Source: Macrolepiota albuminosa
Lineage: Eukaryota; Basidiomycota; Agaricomycetes; Agaricales; Agaricaceae
DNA length: 64,000 nucleotides
Direction: 5' to 3'
NCBI GenBank assembly: GCA_027475525.1
Contig: JAMWFC010000096.1
Location: 1-64,000 of the forward strand
Made by a program: the position numbers and the translations under genes. Below, piece by piece: positions 46,635-56,889 of the stretch (position 1 is the stretch's first letter; each line of letters starts with the position of its first letter). The notes under the pieces are model-generated. The model saw only the letters and a list, made by a program, of their open reading frames with translations, had not been told where the DNA came from and ran no database searches.

Positions 46635-46790
46635 CTACAGGATAGTGGCAACGTAGAGGGTTAGAGAGAGGTCAGTGGGATCGAAGCCATGGAAGTGGAT
46701 GGGTCGGTGGTCATGGTCGTGGGCGACAACAGCGGCAGGTCCGAAAATTTCGTTTGAGGCTATGGACGTCGGCACCGGTGACGTAAAGTA
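46635..46790 (-). CDS. Possible terminal exon, weak
   Basis: Reads SNEIFGPAAVVAHDHDHRPI then HFHGFDPTDLSLTLYVATIL and stops at 46635; a TAG acceptor precedes it. The protein-like composition suggests the last exon of a gene, but I could not find the upstream exons. Confidence 0.25.
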   Translation of the reverse strand, partial: YFTSPVPTSIASNEIFGPAAVVAHDHDHRPIHFHGFDPTDLSLTLYVATIL

Positions 46791-47334
46791 ATAGTCTCAG
46801 TTCACTTGGCCCTACCTTAAGCATGTTGTATATATCTTAGCACCCTTCTCCAGCGCCTCTTGGAAAAGTGAACAGATAGAACAAGTCAAACCTCTCTATA
46901 CCATTTACGTTGGCGCTTGTGGGACATTGATTTACCCTTATGATATCCATGGCACATTTTGAAGTAAGTATTCGCGAGTCTCAAAAATTGAACATTGCTT
47001 GAGATTTTATTATGTGGTCAACGACATAATTGGAAAGAAAGGCGGAAACTGCGACAAAACGAACTTCATTGATTGATTAACAGTCTGCAACAGGAACGTC
47101 CCAAACCCCCCAATACTGAGGAGAGTCTCCTTGTCCCTTGGGATAATTCTCAGGGTGAAATAATCTAAGCATTTAAAGAACATACTCTGTCAGCACAAGC
47201 CAAAGGTCGTTTGAAGAATTGGCCGTGGATAGTGATTGGAGTACTGAGGCATAAAATTTCCGGATCTTCACCTTTATGGATGCTACCCAACTTTGCTTCA
47301 TATCTCTGTTTCGATAGTGTTTTAGATAGGATCG
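46791..47334. other. Intergenic
   Basis: Nothing recognised. Confidence 0.4.
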
Positions 47335-48214
47335 TTAGAAAGTAATCCTAGGCGTACTCGCTTTCCCGCCCCGGGAGCAGAGCAATCCTAAGAAAGTCCA
47401 GGGATCAATCCACATTGGAAGATCTCGAATGGCCGAGCTTGCCTTGCGCACAACGTACTCCCAGTAAGTAGAGCAAACGACGTCTTGATCGACCATCCAG
47501 TAACCGAAAACGCCTTGCATGCCCTATAACATTGAAACCGAGAATGGTGAGCCCGTTCACTTGATAGATCGAATATCATGGATAAGAACATACTTTGTCC
47601 TCGCAAAAAAGAGGCGTGTCGTAAGTAACACCATTGATTTCGGCTGGCGTTGATTTGCATGCGTCGATTGCGAAGAGAGACGGTGTGAGATTCAGAAGGC
47701 GAGCGGAGTACTCTCTACGTCCACGCGAGGCACAGTGAGACCCGAGAAATTCTCCCCAGTAGAGTCCCGCTTGATCGCGCTCTCTCCTCTGGAGCTCGAT
47801 CTTCTGTTTGACTTCCTCCTCAAAATGGGCAGATCTATTTTCCCATCCGCGTGCTTGTTCTCTGTAAGAAACGGCCAGCTGTTTGAGACGCTTCACATCG
47901 TCTGTCCATTTCCCCACGGATCGTTTGTATATGGAGCGGTATGCGAGACCGCCAAATAAGGCAGAAAAAAACGCCCCGAGGATCACCAGTACGCAGAATA
48001 AGGTTCCCTTTGTAGCGCGTAGCACTCGTTGTCGTCGGTAGCATGTAGGACTGACGAAGATAAATTAGGGTACTTGGACGAACCTGAGGAAGCATGAAAG
48101 ATGTCACCAAGAGCCGGAATATTCAATGCTTCCCAGAAGCGGCTGATTCTCGCTGAGAACCGTGATAAATTGGTGAGTAGATGGGTGGAAATAAAGATAC
48201 TCACGAGGAAGCAT
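47335..48214 (-). CDS. Single-pass membrane protein with Cys-rich ectodomain
   Basis: Start at 48214 (MLPPRISRFWEALNIPALGD after a phase-1 intron, donor GTGAGT at 48204). The next intron (about 61 bp, donor GTTCGT, acceptor before TGCTACGCG) would join HASS to VLRATKG and a hydrophobic anchor (TLFCVLVILGAFFSALFGGL). A coiled coil follows (DDVKRLKQLAVSYREQARGW, EEEVKQKIELQRRERDQ), then a Cys-rich outer domain (YSARLLNLTPSLFAIDACKS, TPAEINGVTYDTPLFCEDK) spliced to GVFGYWMVDQDVVCSTYW. I have seen this layout in uncharacterised Agaricomycete proteins. Function unknown. Exon borders at the 5' end are tentative. Confidence 0.6.
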
Positions 48215-48699
48215 TGTATGGTGGTGGTGTTGAATGGATAGACCTGCAGAGGTACCATTAAAGGGGAAATACAACGCTACCATGATTTTCACACCTTCCC
48301 GCTGACATGATGGAAAGTAATGAAGGAACGTTATAATTGAACTTCCAAGTCATGGGTTGCACGAGGTCCTCGGAAGTCCGAGGCGCCGCGCCCAAGCAGA
48401 TGACTACGAGTACATCGATATCGACAATTTCGTGAAAAATATTCTAAATTCCCCAGTATTCAGGGTCTGCTCATGTCTGACGTAGCATATCGTGCAACCT
48501 AAGTAAACCTCTGTATTTGTGGTGGAACTATTTCAATACGGCTTGATCTAAGTACGTATAAAGGATTATCATTTGGTACATAAGCAAATGTTAAGGGAAA
48601 TGTCGTCTTCTTCAACCAATATCCCTGATAGACGGAGATAGGATCGAGAACAAGGAGTTCAAACCCGATTGTAAGACGCCCTGGGGAGTTGTCAAGATT
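48215..48699. other. Intergenic
   Basis: Nothing recognised. The missing 5' half of the PLC-like gene should lie here but does not. Confidence 0.4.
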
Positions 48700-49471
48700 A
48701 TCAGAGGTGTGCTGAGGTATACCTTCTCCGCGTCTTCAGATGCCAATCCTAATGAGGTCCTCACTTTTATCTTCACAAATCCTGAGGGCGTCTCTCTCCC
48801 TGATGTTTGGAAACCCGCTTTTGACGAGGCTGGTACGCTTTATAACTAGGAAAGTGTAAAGAATGCGCTAATGAAGTGTGCTTAGGCATCACGCCTCTTG
48901 CCTATGTACCGCCTTCGCGCCCAGTTAAGCGGGATGACTGGCCGACCCTCGGGCAGCTAATCGACTCCGGGAAACGTGTTATTGTCTTCCTTGATGCAGG
49001 TGCCGACGGTGCCGACGGCGGCATCGTCGACTTTATCCTGCCAGAGTTTGACATGGTGAGTGGTCTTTTATCATCCTTATCTATCTCCTTTTGTTGATCT
49101 CTCTTCAGGTATTCGAGGATCCATTCGACTCAACGGATCCCACGTTTCCTTGTAGTGTTGACCGTATCAGTGGGCCACTTTCTTCGGCTGACCATGAGAA
49201 CCTTATCAACCATAACCTGGACATCAACATCATCCCAATTGGAGACGGTGTGCTCATTAGTGATCGGGCAGATGCTCCTACAACAAACAGCATCGACTCG
49301 TGAGTCCCCATCTCCTCATCTTCGTGGTATATAAACATCATTTGTAGGATACTGTCACATGCAAATGGTTGTGCGCAGTTCGTAAACGGACGGGCACCCA
49401 ATTTTGTTCTTCTGGACTACGTGAATGTTGGGGAAGGAGCTGCAGCCGTAGACATTCTCAATGGCTTATAA
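48700..49471 (+). pseudogene. 5'-truncated PLC-like phosphodiesterase
   Basis: The C-terminal part of the fungal PI-PLC-like TIM-barrel family is clear: DANPNEVLTFIFTNPEG, VWKPAFDEAGITPLAYVPPS, DWPTLGQLIDSGKRVIVFLD, FILPEFDMV, FPCSVDRISGPLSSADHENL, NIIPIGDGVLISDRADA, FVNGRAPNFVLLDYVNVGEG, ending DILNGL. Three introns are in phase. The N-terminal half that carries the catalytic histidines is absent: the homology starts near 48713 and the DNA before it encodes nothing similar. So this is a truncated copy, unlikely to be an enzyme. Confidence 0.75.
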
Positions 49472-50009
49472 CACGGAACAGTTTCTTGTATATGTCTACA
49501 AAGGTGACATGATGTCAAGCTGTGCATGGAAAATCGTTAGATTGTTTTCTATACGCAGGTAATCGTGATGTGATTGATATCAATTGCGTCTCTCTGCTGT
49601 GATGGAGGCACAAGGTCCACAGATGGAATTGGAAAAGGAAATTGATTCGGCAGTTAAACCTATGATATGGAGCAAGTAGACATGTTGAAGGGAAATAGTC
49701 GGGACGATCAGCTAACGGTCCGAAATGGTGCATGGGATCAGAAGATGGAAAGTCGGGCGATCGGGATGAAAGATTGGCTCGGATGTATATCAAAAAGATG
49801 GCAAGATGGGCTCAAAGTCGAAGCAATCGTCTTCGTAGGGCAGGGGGGTCACATTCCAAGGTACGATCACTGTAGATTGAGAATGACCAGACCAGAATAG
49901 AGTCCACGAAGTAGGGAATTGTTGGACGACACAACGCCACAAGTTCACCATAAGTGGCCCGACTCAAATAACCCTCAGTGACTTCCATCTCTCTTCTACC
50001 TCGTGCGAT
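49472..50009. other. Intergenic
   Basis: Nothing recognised. Confidence 0.4.
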
Positions 50010-50582
50010 ATGTCCTCAACCAGGAGGACGTCCTCTTCGACCACCCCCGATAGTGCCAGCAATACGAGGACCCCAGAACGGTCCCGATCACTCCCGACAC
50101 ACTCGGACCTCAAATTGCTCTTGGCGACTGCAGGAGTCCCAGAAGTGGCTGGAGTCGAAAGGGTGGATTCTGGCGGCGGACCCTTATAACCGCGCAAAAC
50201 TGACAAACATCTTGGCCACTGCGGCACTGACGTCCAAATCTATGGAGCTCAAAACAACAGTCATCGCAGTAGCATTCATACTTGAAGCAGAAGTTACTGA
50301 CCACATTTCAGAGATCTTAGCGAACGCGGTAGCCTCCAAGGCGCTGGAAAAACTAGACAGCGTCGCTGGTAAACTGAGCTCCTTGGCCGAATTCCTAGCG
50401 GCCAGTGACACCAGCCAGGCGGAATTGACCCTCTCGCTCAGAGAATTCGCAGCGACTCTGGAGGGATTAACAGCCTCGCTGGATGTGGTGGCGTCCAAGT
50501 TCACGAGCGCTCCCTTTCAGACCCTGCCTCCCGGAACACACACTCTGCCTGCATCCTGGGCCTCGATAGTGCAAGGACACCC
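50010..50582 (+). pseudogene. Gag-like / coiled-coil transposon ORF fragment, frameshifted
   Basis: From the ATG at 50010 a Ser/Thr-rich start (MSSTRRTSSSTTPDSASNTR) leads to LPTHSDLKLLLATAG. A frameshift near 50130-50140 moves to QKWLESKGWILAADPYNRAK, then a helical region (LASDTSQ-like Ala/Leu/Glu repeats, LSLREFAATLEGLTASLDVV) and LPASWASIVQG. The overall look (DNA/RNA-binding helical ORF ending SWAxIVxG) resembles ORF1 or gag of basidiomycete retroelements. This is an inference, no zinc knuckle is seen. It ends abruptly at the protease fragment. Confidence 0.4.
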
Positions 50583-50785
50583 CTCTCTCCCCCATCCTCT
50601 CCCCCAGTCCCGACCTTCCCCAGCTTCGGCGTACGATTCCGTGGCGTGCCTGCCAACATTATCCTCGGCGTCCCGTTGCTCCACAACGCTTACACAGTCA
50701 TGGCGTACGAGCCACCTTTGACACCGCCAGCACCACAACCAACTCCTCCTCCGGCGCAGGCAACATCAAACCCCGTCTCGGGCTG
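50583..50785 (+). pseudogene. Aspartic-protease C-terminal fragment (copy B)
   Basis: Encodes TFPSFGVRFRGVPANIILGV then LLHNAYTVMAYEPP, the C-terminal end of a pepsin-like A1 protease, directly after the gag-like ORF. It is related at DNA level to 31335-31170 (minus). Catalytic Asp parts are absent. Confidence 0.5.
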
Positions 50786-51370
50786 CCCCAACAAAGGCAC
50801 CAGGGAGGACGATGCGTGGGGGGATGCAGATGGTGGGTAGGGCAGATGACAGTGGTGGGATTGGTGCGAGGTTGCGAGGATTGGTGCAAGGTCTGCGAGG
50901 ATTGGGACGTGGCGGCATTTGGAAGGTGAGAGTCATGTAGTCTACATAGCCAGCGTCAGCACTCTACGTTAATGGATTCAAGTTTGTCACGCGTATCACG
51001 TCAACATCTGTGACGTGAGCCAGCCGGATTAGGATTGGGTCACGGCACACTGAGTAGAGTCTCGCGGTGTGAACTGTTGTAAGTCCTCGATTGCAAAAAC
51101 TGCCTAACTACAACATATGTTCTGGTATATAAGTAAGACTAAGCGGTAGTCAAGGAGCGTGATGTAAGTAGATTAAAGTATATGGGTATAAGGGTCACGT
51201 AGTCACGAACCGCTACATACGCCCTCCAGCCGAACGGGTGGTCCTGGCTCGGCTTCAAGATAACTAGTAGATAAACTGACGGTAAATCAAGAAGGTCAAA
51301 GGAGGGTGGATCAATAGACAATGGGATTATCGAAATATCAATTAAGACTTAGCAAATAAAAGACGCAAGG
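50786..51370. other. Intergenic, G-rich then AT-rich
   Basis: Short repeats of gattggtgcgaggttgc type near 50858-50905. No gene. Confidence 0.4.
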
Positions 51371-51470
51371 GAGAGTGGGGGTCGAACCAACGACGTTAAA
51401 GGACTGTGGGAGAGTGGCCAGAATTGGCCATCTAGAAGCCGTAGGATCAAACTTTGAAATTTGTAGGTCG
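51371..51470 (-). other. tRNA-like A and B boxes (pol III promoter remnant)
   Basis: On the minus strand GGTTCGACCCC matches the B-box consensus and TGGCCAATTCTGG resembles an A box about 40 bp before it. No cloverleaf can be folded with matching acceptor arms, so it is not a working tRNA; a SINE-like or pseudo-tRNA remnant is possible. Confidence 0.3.
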
Positions 51471-51497
51471 ACACGTCGACTGCCAGACAACAGCTCC

Positions 51498-52478
51498 TCA
51501 AACATTGAGGTCGAGATCGAAGTCGGGGTCGTACAACACGTCGTGGGTTTTAGCAGACTCCAGATTCTTCATCTGAACATCTTCGGAGATGGGACCCGTC
51601 AGGACGGAGGGATCACAAGTCCCTCGGGGGCTATCAGGTGCGTATCGATTCTCTAGAAAGGATCCATCTGCCCCTCTAACCACAGGACTACCTCGGGAGT
51701 TTCTCCCAATTTCCGTGCTCAAGGGTACAGGCTGGGAGCCGCGCGGAGCGGTCATCTGTGAGCTGGGTGGCGCGGGAGGCAAATTACTGGATTTGGACCC
51801 ACGAGTGGGTGAACGCAATCGATCACGTCACGACTCGTCGTCAGATAAGTCATCCCCATCACTATCATCAGAGTAGGACTCATCGCTGTCCTCATTGTCT
51901 CGCTCCCTGTGCTCGTCACGACGCCGTTGGTAGAAATAGTTCTTGGTTGAATTGGCGATGTGAGGCTGCTGCAACGTGGCAAGGGTGGTATTGAGCATGA
52001 CCGAGTTGACGTGTCCGTGGTTAGAGATCAGACCCATAGTGATGAGGTCACGGTATCGTTCCTTATCAACGAAACGGGTGCAAATATGCTGGGATCGGAC
52101 CCGATGCTCAGGTGCCTTCCATTTACCAACATCATTGTCGTAGGTGGCAAACCAATACTTATATTGATCAGCAGGTACCGAATTGAAGATCTTCGTAAAG
52201 GTATTGAACCCGAGGGGGGTGGCCTTCCGGGTACGTCCTCCATTCCGGCATAACTTCCGGTTGAATGACAAATACTCAACCATCTGAAGGGGATGAATGG
52301 TGTACCCAAACTTCATGTCTGGAGGAGTCAGACAGACGAACTGGGTCTTAGAGTCCTGGTGGACCCAGGGGTGGCGAGGCTGCTTGGGAGGACTGGGATG
52401 ATGCCCACGTTGATGGGATCGGTGTCCAAAAGGACTGTGATGTCCTCCACGGCCACGAGGGGATCGGTAGGCGGGCAT
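51498..52478 (-). pseudogene. Accessory ORF 3' of pol in element 2
   Basis: A separate ATG at 52478 (MPAYRSPRGRGGHHSPFGHR), after a CT-rich leader-like stretch, opens a frame that continues the upstream pol frame. It encodes an Arg/His/Pro-rich N-terminus, TQFVCLTPPDMKFGYTIHPL, EYLSFNRKLCRNGG, DQYKYWFATYDNDVGKWKAP, an acidic Ser/Asp-rich stretch, one in-frame TGA (51830-51828, followed by CGT) and then a Pro/Ser-rich tail to 51498. The motif FVxLTPPD is shared with ORF3 of element 1, and the position 3' of integrase is the same. Function unknown. Confidence 0.55.
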
Positions 52479-52599
52479 GACAGCGAAGTTGGAATGGATG
52501 GCGGGGGAGATGAGCCTGAGGTGAAAGAGGGAGAGGGATAGGAGGTCCTGATCTAGCTTACAGGTAAATCCTCCCTCATTTAAACATGGTACCAGCTCA

Positions 52600-55225
52600 A
52601 GGCTTCCCAAATAAGACTGTGGGTCATCAGGAGGGGGTATGCCCACACCATCCTGGAGCTCGGAAATATTGTCTATTCCCAGCAGATCAAGGTAAGGCGT
52701 CAATATCTCAAGCTCGTCAACTTGTGAATAACTCATCCACGTCTTATCGCCAGCCTTCCAAAGAACTTCGAACATGGCATTGGCCCGGGTGCCCTTGTGT
52801 GATACAATCCGGTCAACTGCCCATTCAGTTGCATCCTCATTGACTATTTGTTCATCCAAGCGACCGGGGAACAACCAATCGTCATTAGGCTTATGTATTT
52901 GGAGCAGGGAAGCATGAAAAACATTATGAATTCCTCTCCGCTTCATGTCAGCAGGTAGTTTAACCTGAAATGAGCTATTCTCATAGTCCTCAGTGATGGG
53001 GTAAGGTCCTACAAACTTGGGGATAAATTTTCGAGTAAGTCCTTTCGGAAAACTCATATTCTCAGTAGACACGTAAACCAAATCATTTACTGTGAATGGT
53101 ACCATTCTTCTCTTACGATTGGCATCTCGGGTCTGTTTTATCCGAGCACCAATAATACTATCATGTGCTGCCATGATGGCTAAGCGCAGTCGCTGGGCAA
53201 AGACCCGCACACCTGGGAACTCTGACCTAGAGGCTGTTTGCCATATCATGGGTCTAGGCATCCGGCCAGTATTCAGAAAAAAAGGTGAGTATCCGGTCGT
53301 CTCTGATCGTGCTGAGTTAATGGCGAACTCTACTGCTGGTAGCTTAGCAACCCAATCCTTTTGTGTAGGGCCAATACATTGATGGATCATCTGAATAATG
53401 GTTCTATTTGCTCATTCAGTGGAGCCATCTGATTCTGGATGGTATGCTGACAACATTCGGAGTTGAGTTCCGATTAGCTCATGGAGGTGAGTCCAAAAAG
53501 TGCTTGTAAAATAAGAATCTCTGTCACTGACAATTGCCCTTGGCAATCCATGATATCTGTAGACTTCACTGAATACCAGCTCAGCCACATTTCGGGCTGT
53601 GTAATCAGTACGACTAGGCACTATGTGTACCATTCCTGTTAACAAGTCAATGATGACAGTAATTGCATCATATGTTCCATTTCAATCTTTTGATTCCGGC
53701 AGAGGTCCTAAGAAATCGATTCCTATCACTTCTCATGGTTGGGTAGGTATTTTTAGAGGATTTAAGAGACCATATGGGCATTGGTTATTAGGCTTACTGC
53801 GCATACAAACAGTACAAGTTTTGCAGTACTTTCTGACATCCTTTTCCATAGTCTTCCACCAGACTATTTCCCGTAAGTAAGTGTAAGTCTTTCTATGCCC
53901 AAGATGGGCTAATAACGAATGTGCTTCTGAGATAACTATCTCACGGACACTCCTGCCATTAACAATGATTGATGGAACGCAAAGCTTTCTCTCTGTTGCT
54001 GTCCGAAGGTAAACTAAACCATCTTCGCATTCAAAATTCTTATAGGCCTTAGGATCTTCAAGGATCTTTTTGAATAGATTATCTTCAGCATATCTGTCTT
54101 TTAGCATGTCCAGTAAGTCGATCGGTTGTTTATTTCCTCTTAATAATTCCTCAATCGAGATGGGTGGCATCGCTTCAATCTGTTCTCGAAGTGCTTCTGA
54201 CTGTGCTGCCAATTGCTCATCTCTTTCCTGTTCCGAGGAGTTGGTGACTTTGTCACTGTGTTGTTTATCCTTGTGTCTAGCTGGTATTCTAATCAATAGT
54301 TTTTCATGCACAGGATCAGTTTCTCTATCTGTCCCGTCCTCCTTTTGTTTTTGAGGGCCCTTAAGAACAAAATGACGTTTCATTCTTGCAGCAAACTCTT
54401 TCGAGGTCTCTGGTCGTCCAGTTTCAGCCGGTTCGACACTGCTTCTATTGTTCCTCTGACTTGGAGGTGGTTCGATTCCCAGTGTAGCCATGCTGGTCAG
54501 TTCGGATTGATCCTGTATCTCTGTGGCACTCTCGCCCTCCATTCCAACAAGAACAGGCATCGAAATCATATGCTCTCCCAGATAGTCATTGTCTATCACA
54601 TCATGGTACGTGTATTAACTCCGAGATCTCACTGTACCTGACTCCTCATTTGAGTATAGTCGAGATAACGCATCTGACAAAATGTTTTCAGTACCTGGGA
54701 CATAAATGACTTCAAAATCGAACTCCGAAATCTTCTCAAGCCATCTGGCTTGTCGTCCCGACAAGTTCTTTTGTTCCAGTAAGTGAATCAGTCCTTTGTG
54801 GTCCGTGTACCACTTAAATCGGACTTCTTGTAGGATGTCTCGGTACCTTAACATAGTTTCAACCCCCGTGAGCATCTTGACTTCATGGACAGGGTAATTC
54901 TGTTGAGCGGGATTAAGCTTCGCTGAGAAAAATGCTGATACATCTGCCGTCTTCCAATCGTGTCCTTGACTAACAACACCAGCTATTCCTGTAGCGCAGC
55001 TGTCAGTCACAACATTCACTGGTGGCGCTTCGTTATCATATCTGATCGGTCTTTGATGGTGATCCTTACAGCGCATTGCAGAGCGCTTCACATCTTCAAA
55101 AGCTTGTTGATGGGTATGATCCCATCGGTAAGGGACAGTGTCTCCTGTGAGTGTATGTAACACTCCCATTGGAATCCTGACTCAATCGATGTCATCTGCC
55201 AGATAACCGGCCACCCCAAGGAACC
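52600..55225 (-). pseudogene. Degraded pol of element 2: RNase H, integrase, chromodomain
   Basis: In order: end of RT with FLGVAGYLADDID; RNase H-like region (VVTDSCATGIAGVVSQG, HEVKMLTGVETMLRYRD, WYTDHKGLIHLLEQK); HHCC zinc finger (EAHSLLAHLGHRKTYTYLRE ... CKTCTVCM); integrase parts GIDFLGPLPES, VSDRDSYFTSTFW and HPESDGSTE; GPY-like KFVGPYPITEDY; a chromodomain-like module EWAVDRIVSHKG ... FEVLWKAGDKTWMSYSQVDE. In-frame stops lie at about 55183, 54615, 53733, 53689 and 53412. Four are TGA; one is TAA. Flanking residues suggest lost Trp (TGG) and Arg (CGA) codons. Confidence 0.8.
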
Positions 55226-55230
55226 CCCTA

Positions 55231-55400
55231 GTTGTATACAGGAAGATAATGGGGGGCTCGTTAGGAAGCGAGCGAGCGAGCGAGCGAGGAGCCTCTCGCG
55301 AAGCGAGAAGGAGAGGGCGGAAGGTAGGAAGGAGCCTCTCGACTTTGAGCGAAGCGCGATGGAAGGTCTTGGCAGGCTATGGGGGCAGGCTATAGGAGGC
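55231..55400. repeat. GAGC-rich simple repeat and GA-rich block
   Basis: A (GAGC)n run at about 55267-55290, followed by purine-rich sequence. Marks the truncation point of element 2. Confidence 0.6.
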
Positions 55401-55705
55401 TAATATGATCCACAATGTTGTGCCATATTAGGTCCGGTTAGGTGAAAAATGAGCAGGCTATGGGCAGGCTAATATGATCCACAATGTTGTGCCATATTAG
55501 GTCCGGTTAGGTGAAAAATGAGCAGGCTATAGGAGGCTAATATGATCCACAATGTTGTGCCATATTAGGTCTGTATAGGGCAGGCTATGGGCAGGCTAAT
55601 ATGATTCACAATGTTGTACCATATTAGGTCCGGTGAAGGCAAAGAAGGGTGGGGCAGGGTGAAAAATGGGCAGGCTAATATGATCTACAATGTTGTGCCA
55701 TATTA
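55401..55705. repeat. Array of five near-palindromic 30-bp motifs
   Basis: Copies at 55401-55430, 55470-55499, 55538-55567, 55597-55626 and 55676-55705. Each starts TAATATG and ends CATATTA, with a central CACAATGTTGTG, so each can form a hairpin. Spacers (GGTCCGGTTAGGTGAAAAAT and GCAGGCTATRGG) also repeat, with a period of 59-79 bp. Confidence 0.85.
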
Positions 55706-55727
55706 GGTCTGTATATTAGACACAGGT

Positions 55728-56500
55728 ACAGTAAGAATCAATCTAATGGTATCCGCAATTGACTGCTACATTAGACATAGGATAATCCAGTAAGAATCAT
55801 TTTAATAGTGTCTGCAATTGACTGCTACATTAGCCATAGGATGAAAATCCAGCAACACTGAATCCAGTAAGAATCATTCTAATAGTATCTGCAATTGACT
55901 GCTACATTAAGACACAGGATGACCAACTGGTTCAGCCACCATACTTGCAAAAGCTAGGCTTTGCATACAATACAGCATTGCCTGGACTTGTATGTCTGCT
56001 CTGTGCTATTGCAACCTGGTCATGTTGTGATGCATTTCAAAAACAAGCATAAAGACAGTGGAATCTAAAGACAGTGGAATCATACTCAATCATCAGCTCA
56101 TTAAGACTTGGCTATTCCTCAACAACTTCCAGCCTTGGATCAGACTTTGAGGCTGCATTTCAAGGACTCACTCGGCACACTGCTCTACAATGCAATCATT
56201 GTCCCCTTGGCTCAATAGAACTCCAGTTATCATCCAACTAATTTATATGGTATACTATGACTAAATTTCTCTGTAGAACTAGATGTCAGACTATTTCCAA
56301 GTCTAATATGATTCATTAAGAATTGAACACCATGCCTGTCTCAACAATTGAGGCCTGGATAGACACAGGAATACAGTAAGAATACAGTAAGAATTAATCT
56401 AATGGTATCCGCAATTGACTGCTACATTAGACATAGGATGAAAATCTAGTAACCTTAAATCCAGTAAGAATCATTCTAATAGTATTTGCAATTGACTGCT
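55728..56500. repeat. Interspersed AT-rich repeats with CAATTGACTGCTACATTA core
   Basis: At least five imperfect copies of a unit starting AGTAAGAATCA and containing GCAATTGACTGCTA lie near 55730, 55790, 55870, 56390 and 56465. Confidence 0.7.
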
Positions 56501-56706
56501 ATATTGAATCAATTTAATTCCATCTGCAGTCTAGTTTAGACGTTGAACTAGGCCTAAACATGTCTAATTCATTAAGACTTGGCTATTCCTCAACAACTGC
56601 CAGCCTTGGATCAGACTTTGAGGCTGCATTTCAAGGACTCACTCTGCACACTGCTCTACAATGCAATCATTGTCCCCTTGGCTCAATGGAACTCTAGTTG
56701 ATAATC
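56100..56706. repeat. ~135-bp direct duplication, offset 471
   Basis: 56100-56235 and 56571-56706 are nearly identical (starting attaagacttggctattcc, ending ggctcaatRgaactc). Only a handful of substitutions. Confidence 0.85.
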
Positions 56707-56811
56707 ATTGGTTTGTTTATTATTGATCAATGCTAATAAACAGTGAATTCAGCTTATTAGTGAAACTATTGATATACTAGATATATCATCATATAAGTAA
56801 CTTTCAAAGAG

Positions 56812-56880
56812 TTTGAGCTATTAAAATACTTAAAAAATCAATAATTTGAGCTATTAAAATACTTAAAAAATCAATAATTT
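56812..56880. repeat. 33-bp AT-rich tandem repeat
   Basis: Two copies of gagctattaaaatacttaaa plus flanks, period 33. Confidence 0.8.
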
Positions 56881-56889
56881 AGGCAATCT

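Larger units (their letters stand above)
51490..55230 (-). mobile_element. 5'-truncated chromodomain Ty3 element (element 2)
   Basis: Keeps the end of RT, RNase H, integrase, a chromodomain-like module and a downstream ORF, then ends near 51490. The 5' LTR, gag, protease and most of RT are missing; the homology starts near 55225 with TRGFLGVAGYLADDID. Many in-frame stops show that it is dead. A TGTTGTCTGG string near 51490 (minus) could be the start of the 3' LTR, but this is not provable without a second copy. Confidence 0.8.

Noticed and set aside
55401..55705. Palindromic array as a CRISPR array
   Set aside because: Repeat and spacer are both conserved between units and the genome is fungal, so it is a tandem repeat family.
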